A DNA stretch of 64,000 nt from Collinsella aerofaciens (GCF_902364355.1 NZ_CABJDK010000003.1:1-64000); one strand, 5' to 3'; shown: positions 52,949 to 62,280, counted from the stretch's first letter. Program-made: numbers and translations. Notes: generated by a model from the letters alone, not told the origin.

Positions 52949-54175
52949 ATGAGCAAGGAAAAAGTCGTTCTCGCATATTCCGGTGGTCTTGATACATCCG
53001 TATGTGTTAAGTGGCTCCAGGACGAGAAGAATCTCGATGTCGTTTGTGTCTGCGGCAACGTGGGCCAGGAAGAGACCGGACTGGATGCCAAGAAGCAGAA
53101 GGCGCTCGACCTGGGCGTTCTCGATTGCCAGGTGCTCGACCTGCGCGACGAGTTCTCCGATGAGTTCCTGACCAAAGCCATCGCAGCAAACTCCATGTAC
53201 GAGAACAAGTACCCGCTGCTCTCCGCCCTGTCTCGCCCGCTGCTTGCCAAGAAGCTTGTTGAGGTCGCCCACGAGTTTGGCGCGACCTACGTCGCCCACG
53301 GCTGCACCGGCAAGGGTAACGACCAGGTTCGTTTTGAGGCCGCCGTCAAGGCCCTCGACCCTGAGCTCAAGGTTATCGCCCCGGTTCGCGAGTGGGACCT
53401 GAAGTGCCGTCCCGACGAGGTCGCCTATGCCCACGCCCACAACGTGCCGGTTCCCGAGGGCGCCAACGACAACCCCTACTCCATCGACGACAACCTGTGG
53501 GGTCGTGCCATTGAGTGCGGTCACCTGGAGGATCCCTGGAACGAGCCGCTCGACGACGCTTGGGTTATGACCAAGAACCCCGAGGACACGCCGGACACCC
53601 CGACCTACACCGAGATTGAGTTTGAGGCCGGCAAGCCCGTCGCCGTCGACGGCAAGAAGATGAAGCTCTCCGAGATCGTCATCGCCCTCAACAAGATCTC
53701 CGGCGACAATGGCTTTGGCCGCCTCGATCTGGTCGAGGATCGCCTGGTGGGCCTTAAGAGCCGCGAGTGCTACGAGGTTCCCGGAGCCCTGACGCTTATC
53801 ACCGCCCACAAGGCGCTCGAGGACATCTGCGTCGAGGGCGACCTGCTCAAGACCAAGATCAAGCTCGAGCAGGATTGGGCCACCGCCGTGTACAACGGCC
53901 AGTGGTACAGCCCGCTCAAAAACGCTCTCGATGCCTTTATGGCCGATACCCAGAAGTTCGTGACCGGCACTGTCCGTCTGAAGTTCTTTAAGGGCAACTG
54001 CCATGTCGTCGGCCGCAAGAGCCCCTTCAGCCTCTACGACTACGGTCTGGCTACCTACGACCGCGACACCACGTTTGACGAGAAGGCCAGCGCCGGCTTT
54101 ATCGAGATCGATACGCTGTCGCTCAAGACGTGGGCAAAGGTCCAGGGCCCCAGCTCTGCTGCCGCCCAGGCCTAG
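52949..54175 (+). CDS. argG: Argininosuccinate synthase
   Basis: 408 aa. It joins citrulline and aspartate with ATP. PP-loop AYSGGLDTSVCVKWL lies near residue 10, GCTGKGNDQVRFE near residue 115, the citrulline/aspartate-contact block ENLWGR-type sequence (DDNLWGRAIECG) near residue 180, and GRLDLVEDRLVGLKSRECYE near residue 255. I chose the ATG at 52949 behind GAAAGGAAA; the longer frame adds a non-homologous tail. argH follows after a 520-nt gap with a terminator and a small ORF. Confidence 0.96.
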   Translation: MSKEKVVLAYSGGLDTSVCVKWLQDEKNLDVVCVCGNVGQEETGLDAKKQKALDLGVLDCQVLDLRDEFSDEFLTKAIAANSMYENKYPLLSALSRPLLAKKLVEVAHEFGATYVAHGCTGKGNDQVRFEAAVKALDPELKVIAPVREWDLKCRPDEVAYAHAHNVPVPEGANDNPYSIDDNLWGRAIECGHLEDPWNEPLDDAWVMTKNPEDTPDTPTYTEIEFEAGKPVAVDGKKMKLSEIVIALNKISGDNGFGRLDLVEDRLVGLKSRECYEVPGALTLITAHKALEDICVEGDLLKTKIKLEQDWATAVYNGQWYSPLKNALDAFMADTQKFVTGTVRLKFFKGNCHVVGRKSPFSLYDYGLATYDRDTTFDEKASAGFIEIDTLSLKTWAKVQGPSSAAAQA

Positions 54176-54328
54176 CGCCTCCTTCCCTCGGTATCCGCGC
54201 GGCCCATCCGCGTGATACATAACGGGCGCACGGGGTCCCTACCTTTCGTTATGCTTGCTGACACTTCTTAACATCGGTGGCCCCTACGTTCCGCCCGCAT
54301 ATATGATGCCGCGTCTGCGGCTGAGTCC

Positions 54329-54363
54329 GAGCCCCGCCGGGGTTGTCCGGCGGGGCTCCTTCT
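54329..54363 (+). terminator. Terminator after argG
   Basis: GAGCCCCGCCG and CGGCGGGGCTC pair perfectly (11 bp), followed by CTTCTATC. Confidence 0.8.
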
Positions 54364-54408
54364 ATCAATTTGGCGGCTCTGCGCCTATATATATGAGGAG
54401 TATCCATT

Positions 54409-54579
54409 ATGTTCAATGCTATCGCGCATGCTTTACTTGCCCTCGCGCCCGAGTTCGATGCTGCAAGGGTCGAGGACGTCCCTATGAGCCTGAAGGCCTG
54501 GATCGATGGTTCGCAGGGCAACATCCGGAGGGAGACGTTGGGCGCCAAGTGCATGGCGCGTCACTTCTTCGCTATTTAG
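54409..54579 (+). CDS. Small ORF before argH
   Basis: 56 codons, MFNAIAHALLALAPEFDAAR onward, ending MARHFFAI. GAGGAG lies 8 nt upstream, and codon use looks like the host. I know no homologue. It may be a small protein or a translated argH leader; it has only one Arg pair (CGG AGG), so an arginine-sensing role is less clear than for the argG leader. Confidence 0.45.
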   Translation: MFNAIAHALLALAPEFDAARVEDVPMSLKAWIDGSQGNIRRETLGAKCMARHFFAI

Positions 54580-54697
54580 CTTGTCAGCCTCGCGTGCGGC
54601 GAGGGATGTGCAAAACTAGCAGTTGATAAATCGCTTTAGCGACAGGGCGCATTGCATTGGGCGCTTGGTTTGGTATTTGAGGAAAGGGGACGGTTCC

Positions 54698-56128
54698 ATG
54701 GCTCTTTGGGGCGGTCGTTTTGAGGCAGGCGTGGCCGAGGTCACGCAGGAGTTTGGCGCGTCGCTGCCGGTCGACAAGCATCTCTATAAGCAGGATATCG
54801 CCGGCTCTAAGGCTCATGCCAAGATGCTGGCCGCCCAGGGCATCATCAGTGTCGAGGACGAGCGGGCGATTGCCGAGGGCCTGACCGGAATCGAGCAGGA
54901 TATCGATGCCGGCAACTTCACCTTCGATATCAACGACGAGGACATCCATATGTCCATCGAGAGCGAGCTGACGCGTCGCATCGGCGAGGCGGGCAAGCGC
55001 CTGCATACCGGGCGTTCGCGCAACGACCAAGTGGCGACCGATACGCGCCTGGGCGTCAAGGCGCTGGCCAAGGAGCTCATGGAGGCCAATCTAGAACTGC
55101 GCCATGTGCTGGTGGATGCGGCTAAAAGGTACGACAAGGTGATTCTGCCGGGCTATACGCACATGCAGCATGCTCAGCCCGTGCTGCTCTCGCATCATCT
55201 GCTGGCGTATTCCTGGATGTTCGCGCGCGACTTTACGCGTCTGAAGGCCGCTTTTGATGCTGCCGACAACTGCCCGCTGGGCGCTGCCGCGCTTGCCGGT
55301 ACGAGCTATCCGCTCGATCGCCAGATGACGGCTGCCGAACTTGGCTTTGCGGGTGTGATTCCCAACTCGCTCGATGCGGTTTCCGACCGTGATTTCCTGC
55401 TCGATTTGCATTACGCCGGCTCCGTCATGGCCATGCACCTGTCGCGTCTTTCCGAGGAGATCGTGCTGTGGTCGAGCTCCGAATTTGGCTTTATCACGCT
55501 TTCCGACTCGTACTCCACCGGCTCGTCCATCATGCCGCAGAAGAAGAATCCCGACTTTGCCGAGCTTATCCGCGGCAAGAGCGGCCGTGTGTATGGCAAC
55601 CTGGTGCAGCTGCTCGTGACCATGAAGGGCCTGCCGCTTGCTTATAACAAGGACTTGCAGGAGGACAAGGAGGGCGCGCTCGATACCGCCCATACGCTCA
55701 TGCAGTGCCTGTCGGTTATGGCCGGTATGATTTCGACTTGGACCGTCAACGAGGATACCATGGCGCGCGAGTGCGGCGTGGGGCACCTTGCCGCCACCGA
55801 TGTTGCCGATTACCTGGCTAAGCGTGGTCTGCCGTTCCGCGAGGCACATGCCGTGGTGGGCCATCTGGTCCTGATGTGTGAGAAGCGTAGCTGCAATCTT
55901 GAGGACCTGCCGTTTGAGGTGTTCCAGGAGGCAAGCCCGCTCTTTGAACGCGATATTACCGAGGCGCTCGACATCCCCTCAATTGTCGCCGCGCGTACGA
56001 CCGAGGGCGGTACCGCCCCTGCCGCCGTTGCCGTGCAGCTTGAGCGCGCCGAGGCACAGCTCGTGACCGACGAGGGCGTGTTTGGATCGCTGACCAAGGT
56101 CGTCGAGATGGGCCACGGGGTAAAGTAA
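54698..56128 (+). CDS. argH: Argininosuccinate lyase
   Basis: 476 aa. It splits argininosuccinate into arginine and fumarate. Fumarase/aspartase superfamily blocks: HTGRSRNDQVATD near residue 105, YTHMQHAQPV near residue 155 with the catalytic His, and the signature GSSIMPQKKNPD near residue 280 with the catalytic Ser loop. The ATG at 54698 has GAAAGGGG upstream; the longer frame reads through non-homologous codons. Confidence 0.96.
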   Translation: MALWGGRFEAGVAEVTQEFGASLPVDKHLYKQDIAGSKAHAKMLAAQGIISVEDERAIAEGLTGIEQDIDAGNFTFDINDEDIHMSIESELTRRIGEAGKRLHTGRSRNDQVATDTRLGVKALAKELMEANLELRHVLVDAAKRYDKVILPGYTHMQHAQPVLLSHHLLAYSWMFARDFTRLKAAFDAADNCPLGAAALAGTSYPLDRQMTAAELGFAGVIPNSLDAVSDRDFLLDLHYAGSVMAMHLSRLSEEIVLWSSSEFGFITLSDSYSTGSSIMPQKKNPDFAELIRGKSGRVYGNLVQLLVTMKGLPLAYNKDLQEDKEGALDTAHTLMQCLSVMAGMISTWTVNEDTMARECGVGHLAATDVADYLAKRGLPFREAHAVVGHLVLMCEKRSCNLEDLPFEVFQEASPLFERDITEALDIPSIVAARTTEGGTAPAAVAVQLERAEAQLVTDEGVFGSLTKVVEMGHGVK

Positions 56129-56513
56129 GGGTTTGGCCGAAGCCGTTTTTGCCATTTATTGAGGAATCGTTTTTTGCTTTACGGGCGTCTGCTGATGTGG
56201 GCGTCCGTATTTTGTTGCTATGGGGGAGGGGCTTGTCGAGAAGTTCTGTAGGACCTTTGGGCAGGTTGTGAAGGGGGTACGTTCGCGGGCGGCAACCGAC
56301 CGTCTGCTCTGCTCGATGCGGTTGATGGGCAGTCGGATGGTACTCTAATCGAGCTTCGAAACAGAAGTGACACATATGGAGCGCTTTAATAAATTGTAGC
56401 GTTTCAAGAAACAGCTTTTTGTTTAACTGCAGCTAAAACTCTGTTACGATGCAGTCCAGGCGGGTGCCGGAATGGGACTTGGGCACGCGCGAACCTACTT
56501 GAAAGGCTACCTT
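56129..56513 (+). promoter_or_regulatory. argH-ndk gap with an ndk promoter candidate
   Basis: 385 nt without a gene. Two T-runs (GCCGTTTTTGCC and CGTTTTTTGC) lie just after argH but lack strong stems. TTAACT (56423-56428) and TACGAT (56445-56450), 16 nt apart, may drive ndk. Otherwise I see nothing specific. Confidence 0.45.
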
Positions 56514-56918
56514 ATGGCTATCGAGAAGACCTTCATCATGATTAAGCCCGACGCGGTGCGCGATCGCAAAATCGGCGAGATTGTTGCTCGCATTGAGCGC
56601 AGCGGCCTTGTCATCGAGCGCATGGAGATGACCACGCTCGAGCGCGCTACCGTAGAGGAGCACTACGCCCATCTGGCCGACAAGCCCTTCTTTGGCGGTC
56701 TCTGTGACTTTATGACGAGCGGTCCGGTCGTCAAGATGGTCGTTTCCGGTCTCTCCGCTGTTGCTAAGATGCGCACCCTCATGGGCGCTACTAATCCGCT
56801 TGACGCTGCTCCTGGTACCATCCGCGGCGACTTTGCCGTCGATGTCAACGCCAATGTGATCCACGGCTCCGACTGCCTGGAGAACGCCGAGATCGAGATC
56901 AAGCGCTTCTTTGGCTAA
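56514..56918 (+). CDS. ndk: Nucleoside diphosphate kinase
   Basis: 134 aa. It balances NTP pools through a phospho-His intermediate. Start AIEKTFIMIKPDAVRDRKIGE; AIR-type region MVVSGLSAVAKMRTLMGATNP; active-site His in NVIHGSDCLENAEIEI near residue 116. I start at 56514 after GAAAGGC; an upstream in-frame ATG at 56472 lacks a ribosome site. Confidence 0.96.
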   Translation: MAIEKTFIMIKPDAVRDRKIGEIVARIERSGLVIERMEMTTLERATVEEHYAHLADKPFFGGLCDFMTSGPVVKMVVSGLSAVAKMRTLMGATNPLDAAPGTIRGDFAVDVNANVIHGSDCLENAEIEIKRFFG

Positions 56919-56954
56919 ACCAGCTTTGACTCCTTAAAGCTGTTAGCGTGTGGC

Positions 56955-56996
56955 TTGGGCGCCGCGGAACTCCATCCGCGGCGCCCTTTTATTCCA
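56955..56996 (+). terminator. Terminator after ndk
   Basis: GGGCGCCGCGGA and TCCGCGGCGCCC pair, followed by TTTTATT. Confidence 0.9.
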
Positions 56997-57008
56997 TAAT
57001 CTATGAAG

Positions 57009-57044
57009 GGGCCCGCTCGGTCATGAGTTCCGAGCGGGCCCCTG
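57009..57044 (-). terminator. Terminator after rpiB
   Basis: GGGCCCGCTCGG and CCGAGCGGGCCC pair perfectly around a 9-nt loop, between the convergent ndk and rpiB genes. Confidence 0.75.
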
Positions 57045-57069
57045 CTGTTAGCTTGTGGCACTGAGTGGT

Positions 57070-57537
57070 TTAGGCCTCGTCGACGACCTTGAGGCCGCGC
57101 GTGTGGTCGATCTCGTTGAGGAGGTTAACGCGACGCTCGTGACGACCGCCCTCAAACTCGGCGTCGAGCCACTCGTCGACAATCATCTTGGCGAGCTCGG
57201 AGCCCACGACGCGGGCGCCAAAGGCGAGCACGTTGGTGTTGTTGTGCATACGGGAGAGCTTGGCGCTGAAGGGCTCGGAGCACACGACGGCGCGCACGCC
57301 CTCTACCTTGTTAGCAGCCAGGCTGATACCGACGCCGGTGCCGCAGATCAGGATGCCCAGGTCGACGTCGCCGTTGGCAACGGCCTTACCCACCTTGTAG
57401 CCGGCGATGGGGTAGTCAAAGCTCTCGGAGGTGTCGGTGCCAAAGTTCACGACCTCGCAGCCGCGCTCCTTCAGGTGCTCGGAAATGATGTTCTTGAGCT
57501 CGACGGCGGCGTGGTCGTTACCGATACCGATCTTCAT
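57070..57537 (-). CDS. rpiB: Ribose-5-phosphate isomerase B
   Basis: 155 aa. It interconverts ribose 5-phosphate and ribulose 5-phosphate. Seen: MKIGIGNDHAAVELKN, YPIAGYKVGKAV near residue 42, active-site Cys in GILICGTGVGISLAANK near residue 67 and HNNTNVLAFGARVVG near residue 100. The ATG at 57537 follows GAGAGGAA. Confidence 0.95.
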   Translation of the reverse strand: MKIGIGNDHAAVELKNIISEHLKERGCEVVNFGTDTSESFDYPIAGYKVGKAVANGDVDLGILICGTGVGISLAANKVEGVRAVVCSEPFSAKLSRMHNNTNVLAFGARVVGSELAKMIVDEWLDAEFEGGRHERRVNLLNEIDHTRGLKVVDEA

Positions 57538-57809
57538 GGATGGTTCCTCTCTGGTCTGTGCGGCGCAAATGCTAAAGGTGTTTACCGCGTTCGACTGCAT
57601 GATAGCGCGACTTTTGCGTAAACGCTCGAGCGTTTTTTAGTCAAACGCTTTAGCAGGCAACAGGACTGGCTTCTCGTGAATGAATGTCGTCAGTTTGCGC
57701 TTGAGCGCCGTCCGCCGGAACCATGGTTGCGGTTTTTGATGCATTGTTATCAAATAAAGGAGCTAACATTTTTTGAGAGCCTAGCCCGTTATGCAAGCAG
57801 GAGATACCT

Positions 57810-59129
57810 ATGCCTACCGATTCCATCCGCGATGCCGCGTTTTGCGATGTTTTGAACCGCGAACTTGTCTGTGCACTCGGCTGCACCGAGCCCATTGCCG
57901 TTGCCTATGCAGCGGCGCTGGCGAGTCAGACGCTCGGTTGCGAACCCGATCATATGGATGTTGCATGCTCGGGCAATATCATCAAGAACGTTAAGAGCGT
58001 GACCGTGCCCAACTCGGGCGGTATGCACGGTATTGAAGCCGCAGCCGTGCTGGGTGCCGTGGGCGGCGACGCTAAGAGCGCTCTCGAGGTGCTCGAGAGC
58101 GTTGACGACGAAGATCGTACTCGCGTGACCGAGCTCCTCGCCGACGCCGGCTACTGCGATGTGTCGCTTGTCGAGGGTGTGCCCAACCTCTACATCAAGG
58201 TGACTGCGACGGCCGGGGGCCATACCGCGGTCGTCGAGATTACCGACCACCACACCAATGTCACGTGCCATACCCTCGACGGTATTCCGGTGTGCGGCAA
58301 GTCGGCGGGGGAGTGTGCCGCCTGCGCCGAGCGCGTTGTGGCCGAGCGCGCGGCAGATAGCGCTGACACGCCCATGTCGATTGAGTCCATCATCGACTTT
58401 ATCGAGGACGGCGATATCGATGGTGCCCGCGCTGTCGTTGAGCGTCAGATTGAGCTGAACGGCGCGATCAGCGCCGAGGGCCTGGCGCACGCTTGGGGTG
58501 CCGAGGTTGGCCGCACGCTGCTGGGTGCTCGTGCCGATGACGTCGCCTGCCGTGCCCGCGCCCGTGCGGCCGCCGGGTCCGACGCCCGCATGAACGGCTG
58601 CGCGCTGCCGGTCGCCATTGTGTGCGGCTCGGGCAACCAGGGCATTACCTGCGCACTGCCCGTTATGGAGTATGCCGAGTACCTGCGCTGCGACCACGAT
58701 CGCCTGGTGCGCGCCGTGATGCTGTCCGATCTTATCGCCGTGCATATCAAAAGTTATATTGGTGCACTCTCGGCGTTTTGCGGTGCTATTTGCGCCGCGT
58801 GCGGTGCCGGTGCCGCGATTACCTGGCTGTGCGGTGGCACGCGCGAGCAGATTGGCGCGACGGTCTCGAACACGCTCGGCAACGTGGGCGGCATCGTGTG
58901 CGATGGCGCCAAGGCGAGTTGCGCGGCTAAGATTTCGGCAGCCGTGGACGCTGCGATTCTGGGTCACGATATGGCTATGCAGGGCCGCGGCTTCCGTGCC
59001 GGCGAGGGCCTCATTCAGGATACCGTCGAGCAGACAATCGCCAGCATGGGCTACGTGGGCCGTGTGGGCATGAAGGACACCGACGTCGAAATCCTCAACA
59101 TTATGATCGGCAAGACTCGAGTCTGTTAG
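57810..59129 (+). CDS. cyuA: L-cysteine desulfidase-like protein (CyuA/YhaM, UPF0597 family)
   Basis: 439 aa. It probably degrades cysteine to pyruvate, sulfide and ammonia using an iron-sulfur cluster, as in CyuA; relatives include serine-dehydratase alpha chains. Seen: LGCTEPIAVAYAAALA near residue 24, CSGNIIKNVKSVTVPNSGG near residue 52, GSGNQGITCALPV near residue 275, CGAGAAITWLCGGT near residue 332 and NTLGNVGGIVCDGAKASCA near residue 355, with conserved cluster Cys residues. GCAGGAGA precedes the ATG. The 3' end overlaps the next, convergent gene by 4 nt. Confidence 0.85.
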   Translation: MPTDSIRDAAFCDVLNRELVCALGCTEPIAVAYAAALASQTLGCEPDHMDVACSGNIIKNVKSVTVPNSGGMHGIEAAAVLGAVGGDAKSALEVLESVDDEDRTRVTELLADAGYCDVSLVEGVPNLYIKVTATAGGHTAVVEITDHHTNVTCHTLDGIPVCGKSAGECAACAERVVAERAADSADTPMSIESIIDFIEDGDIDGARAVVERQIELNGAISAEGLAHAWGAEVGRTLLGARADDVACRARARAAAGSDARMNGCALPVAIVCGSGNQGITCALPVMEYAEYLRCDHDRLVRAVMLSDLIAVHIKSYIGALSAFCGAICAACGAGAAITWLCGGTREQIGATVSNTLGNVGGIVCDGAKASCAAKISAAVDAAILGHDMAMQGRGFRAGEGLIQDTVEQTIASMGYVGRVGMKDTDVEILNIMIGKTRVC

Positions 59130-59884
59130 GACAGTTCGTCGGCTATTTGGTGTTCGTAGAAGGCTTCTACTACGGCGTTGAAATCGCGGGCGAAGTCTTC
59201 CATGGTGCCGCGCCAGGTGGCTCGGCTTGGTTTGCCTTGGCCCACATAGGCGGTTTGGATACCGCAGGCGGGGCTGGGGAAGTCGCGCTTGGGGTCGTTG
59301 CCCACCATGAGAACCTCATGCGGCTCGAGCCCCATGACCTGCAGCTGCTCTAGATAGTATGTGGCATCGGGCTTGCAGCGCGTGGTGTTACCCATGTGCG
59401 TCACGAGCTCGAAGGGCGCGTCTGTCAGCTCGCCCCAGCCCATGCGGCACTCGATGGCGCCTTGAGGAAAGCTGGGGTTGGTGAAGAGCGCGCAGCGCAG
59501 CCCTGTGTCCTGTACCGCCTGAAGCGCGGCGTGCGCACCCGGCATGGCTTTCGCATTGATCATGTCATCGTTCTTGTGCGGCAGGACTTCGCGGTCGTAG
59601 TAGGTAAACGCCTCGTAGATAAGTGGGTCCGAGAGACAAATGCCGCACCGGCGCTCAACCTCTTCTTGGTAGAACTCCAGATTGGTGCGATTATCCGTGC
59701 CGCTTCGACGATTGGCGTTGAGATCGACCAGAATCGTGCCCAGGCGTGCCATCGTGCCACCACGGCTGCGTCGCCCGATATCCGCGAGCATCGACGAGAC
59801 ATCCTTAAAATAGCGAAGGATGAATGCGTTGAGGTTGATGCTAAGAAGCGTCTCGTCCATATCGAAAACGACTGCTTTGAGCAC
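59126..59884 (-). CDS. HAD-superfamily hydrolase
   Basis: 252 aa. Motif I VVFDMDETLLSIN near residue 5, motif II ALFTNPSFP near residue 133, motif III CKPDATYYLEQL near residue 168, and motif IV GNDPKRDFPSPACGIQTAYV near residue 195. A helical cap sits between residues 20 and 100. The substrate is unknown. The tail overlaps the cyuA-like gene by 4 nt. Confidence 0.88.
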   Translation of the reverse strand: MLKAVVFDMDETLLSINLNAFILRYFKDVSSMLADIGRRSRGGTMARLGTILVDLNANRRSGTDNRTNLEFYQEEVERRCGICLSDPLIYEAFTYYDREVLPHKNDDMINAKAMPGAHAALQAVQDTGLRCALFTNPSFPQGAIECRMGWGELTDAPFELVTHMGNTTRCKPDATYYLEQLQVMGLEPHEVLMVGNDPKRDFPSPACGIQTAYVGQGKPSRATWRGTMEDFARDFNAVVEAFYEHQIADELS

Positions 59885-60200
59885 GCGGGCACCTTTCTCG
59901 AAAAATCGTTCCAGAATCGTTGGCTCCGGATACTTTACCCTAAAGGCGTATGGGCAAACTGCTTATCGTCAAGTTGTGGAGACAGCTGTCCATAAGATTA
60001 CGAAAAAGTCTCCACACGAGTAAAAAAACGCAGTTCACGCTTGAAATCGAACCCATTTCCCCGTAACCTATACGAACGTGATTGCATAAGCGTCACATTA
60101 GTATCTGTCGGCTCCCGAGTGTTCCTAAACGTTGTGTGCATGTCGCACCCTTCTGTAGGTCCTAGCAATCGGGGCCCCGTAGTTCGAAAGGGGTCCACCT
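59885..60200 (+). promoter_or_regulatory. rpsA leader region
   Basis: 316 nt without a gene between the divergent HAD gene and rpsA. It holds an inverted repeat GTGGAGAC...GTCTCCAC (about 59979-60017). Near rpsA it has GGTCCTAGC...GGGGCCCC...GAAAGGGGTCC, where GGTCC/GGACC-type pairing could hide the ribosome site. A long structured leader would fit S1 autoregulation, but that is inference. Confidence 0.4.
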
Positions 60201-61367
60201 TTGAGTGAGATTCAGAACTCGTCCATTTTCTCTCTTGACGATGTCAATGAGGAGGAGATGAACAACCTCATCGACGGTACGATTACCGACTTTGATGAGG
60301 GCGATCTCGTTAACGGCACTGTCGTTAAGATCGAGCATGACGAGGTGCTCGTTGACATCGGATTCAAGTCCGAGGGCGTTATCCCGGTCCGCGAGCTGTC
60401 CATCCGCAAGGACGCTAACCCTGCAGACATCGTTGCACTCGGTGATCCCATCGAGGCTCTGGTTCTCCAGAAGGAGGACAAGGACGGTCGTCTGGTCCTG
60501 TCCAAGAAGCGTGCCGAGTACGAGCGTGCTTGGAACCGCATCGAGGAGAAGTTCAACTCCGGCGAGAACGTCGAGGGCGAGGTTATCGAGGTTGTCAAGG
60601 GCGGCCTGATCCTCGACATTGGCCTGCGTGGCTTCCTGCCCGCTTCCCTCGTCGACCTCCGTCGCGTCAAGGACCTCACCTCCTACATGGGCACCCGCAT
60701 CGAGGCTCGCGTCATCGAGATGGACCGCAACCGCAACAACGTCGTCCTCTCCCGTCGCGTCGTGCTCGAGGAGTCCCGTAAGGCCGAGCGCTCCGAGATC
60801 CTGTCCAAGCTCAAGTCTGGCATGCGTCTCCAGGGCACCGTTTCCTCCATCGTCGACTTCGGCGCCTTCGTCGACCTCGGCGGTATCGACGGCCTCATCC
60901 ACATCTCCGAGCTCTCCTGGAACCACGTCAACCATCCTTCCGAGGTTGTCAAGGTCGGCCAGGAGGTCGAGGTCGAGGTTCTCGACGTCGATCTCAATCG
61001 CGAGCGCATCTCCCTGGGTCTCAAGCAGACCACCGAGGACCCGTGGCGCGCACTGGTCAAGAAGTACCCCGTCGGCGCTATCGTCGAGGGCACTGTGACC
61101 AAGCTTGTCCCGTTCGGCGCTTTCGTCGACCTGGGCGAGGGCATCGAGGGCCTGGTTCACATTTCCGAGATGGCCAACAAGCACGTTGATCAGCCTTCTC
61201 AGGTCACCCACGTGGGCGACAAGGTTCAGGTCAAGGTCATGGAGATCGACCTCGACCGTCGTCGTATCTCCCTGTCCATGAAGTCCGCTGCTGAGACTCT
61301 GGGCGTCGAGATCGAGGTTACCCCGCTGCCTTCCGAGAAGAAGGACGAGGAGACCGACGCCGAGTAA
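60201..61367 (+). CDS. rpsA: Ribosomal protein S1
   Basis: 388 aa with four S1 (OB-fold) repeats at about 35-105, 120-185, 205-275 and 290-360, as usual for actinobacterial and Gram-positive S1 (E. coli has six). The last two repeats show GTVSSIVDFGAFVDLGGIDGLIH and GTVTKLVPFGAFVDLGEGIEGLVH. It binds mRNA at the ribosome. The start is TTG, 8 nt after GAAAGGGG; no in-frame ATG is near. Confidence 0.93.
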   Translation: MSEIQNSSIFSLDDVNEEEMNNLIDGTITDFDEGDLVNGTVVKIEHDEVLVDIGFKSEGVIPVRELSIRKDANPADIVALGDPIEALVLQKEDKDGRLVLSKKRAEYERAWNRIEEKFNSGENVEGEVIEVVKGGLILDIGLRGFLPASLVDLRRVKDLTSYMGTRIEARVIEMDRNRNNVVLSRRVVLEESRKAERSEILSKLKSGMRLQGTVSSIVDFGAFVDLGGIDGLIHISELSWNHVNHPSEVVKVGQEVEVEVLDVDLNRERISLGLKQTTEDPWRALVKKYPVGAIVEGTVTKLVPFGAFVDLGEGIEGLVHISEMANKHVDQPSQVTHVGDKVQVKVMEIDLDRRRISLSMKSAAETLGVEIEVTPLPSEKKDEETDAE

Positions 61368-61392
61368 ATCGGTTTGACGATCACTTGTTTTA

Positions 61393-61425
61393 AGGGATCC
61401 GTCCGCAATGGACGGGTCCCTTTTT
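61393..61425 (+). terminator. Terminator after rpsA
   Basis: AGGGATCCGTCC and GGACGGGTCCCT pair, followed by TTTTTG. Confidence 0.9.
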
Positions 61426-61689
61426 GCATTTGCTGCTGATGCACGCGATGCTACCCGGGCTGTCCACAGGCTATTGGGTTGTCGGTGCATGAAAAAACGC
61501 CGACATCCCGCCTCGGGGAGGAGGCGGGAACGCACCGAGTAGACGGAGGGGTGCGGAGCGCGGTCGCGTCTCGACTGACGACGTTGCCCATCGACGGAAC
61601 TATTGTAGCGCATGGGTGGTTCTTGGTTTATCGTGTCGAGCGCTTGTGTTGTGCCGTTGCCTGCGGTGGCGGTGTGCTACACTCTTGCA
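61426..61689 (+). promoter_or_regulatory. Region before rnpB with promoter candidate
   Basis: No gene seen. A hairpin CCCGCCTC/GAGGCGGG lies at about 61507-61529. TTGCCT (61656-61661) and TACACT (61678-61683), 16 nt apart, would start transcription near the mature 5' end of RNase P RNA. Confidence 0.5.
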
Positions 61690-62055
61690 CTGCTGAGTGG
61701 GCCAGACGGTCGCGCGATGTGCTGCTTGCAGCACGCGTGAGGAAAGTCCGGGCTCCAGAGGGCGGGATGCCGGCTAACGGCCGGGCGGAGTGATCCGACG
61801 GAAAGCGCCGCAGAAAAGAAGACTCCCACCTGCGCCGCAAGGCGTAAAGGGAAAAGCTGAAACGGTGGTGTAAGAGACCACCAGCGTCGTGGCAACACGG
61901 CGGCTTGGCAAGCCCCATCCGGAGCAAGCGCGAATAGGAACGCTATGGGCCGGCCCGGTCCGCGTTCGGGTAGCGTGCGTGGAGCTGCATGGTAACGTGC
62001 AGACAAGATAAATGACCGTTCACGACAGAACCCGGCTTACAAGCCCACTCAGCAC
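61690..62055 (+). ncRNA. rnpB: RNase P RNA, bacterial type A
   Basis: P1 arms GCTGAGTGGG (61692-61701) and CCCACTCAGC (62044-62053) close the molecule. The universally conserved core GAGGAAAGTCCGGGCTCC lies at about 61738 and ACAGAACCCGGCTTAC near the 3' end; GGGAAAAGCTGAAACGGT-type and GGTAACGTGCAGACAAGATAAATGACCG segments lie between. It is the catalytic RNA that trims tRNA 5' leaders. Confidence 0.96.
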
Positions 62056-62070
62056 TTTGTTGACGCTGCG

Positions 62071-62167
62071 AACCCGTCAGCGCGGCAATCTGTCTTTCAA
62101 GCCTTCGGGCATGACCGTAAGGTCCATGCCCTCGGCTTTCAAGGCACCTTGCTCGCGCTGACGGGTT
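62071..62167. repeat. Nested intergenic palindrome after rnpB (P5)
   Basis: Outer arms AACCCGTCAGCGCG (62071-62084) and CGCGCTGACGGGTT (62154-62167) pair perfectly. The inner hairpin has GGGCATGACC and GGTCCATGCCC around GTAA. Its core matches the palindrome at 2968-3062. Confidence 0.8.
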
Positions 62168-62280
62168 CTCGCTGTTGGTGACGGATTCATCGGCGGCTCC
62201 ATTCTTTTCGCCGGGGTTATTGGTACGGCCTTTGCCGTATTATTGAGGCTGTTTGTTGCTTTGCTTGTTGTTGAGGGGCT

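Larger units (their letters stand above)
54176..54697 (+). other. argG-argH gap with terminator and small ORF
   Basis: 522 nt. After argG come scattered short repeats, then a strong terminator (54329-54363), a small ORF with a good ribosome site (54409-54579) and the argH ribosome site AAAGGGGA. The promoter of argH is probably between the terminator and the small ORF (TATATATATG around 54387), but no clear -35 is visible. Confidence 0.5.

Noticed and set aside
54409..54579. Reading the small ORF before argH as a second arginine-sensing leader
   Set aside because: Only one adjacent Arg pair, no hairpin at its stop codon; kept as a small ORF of unknown role.
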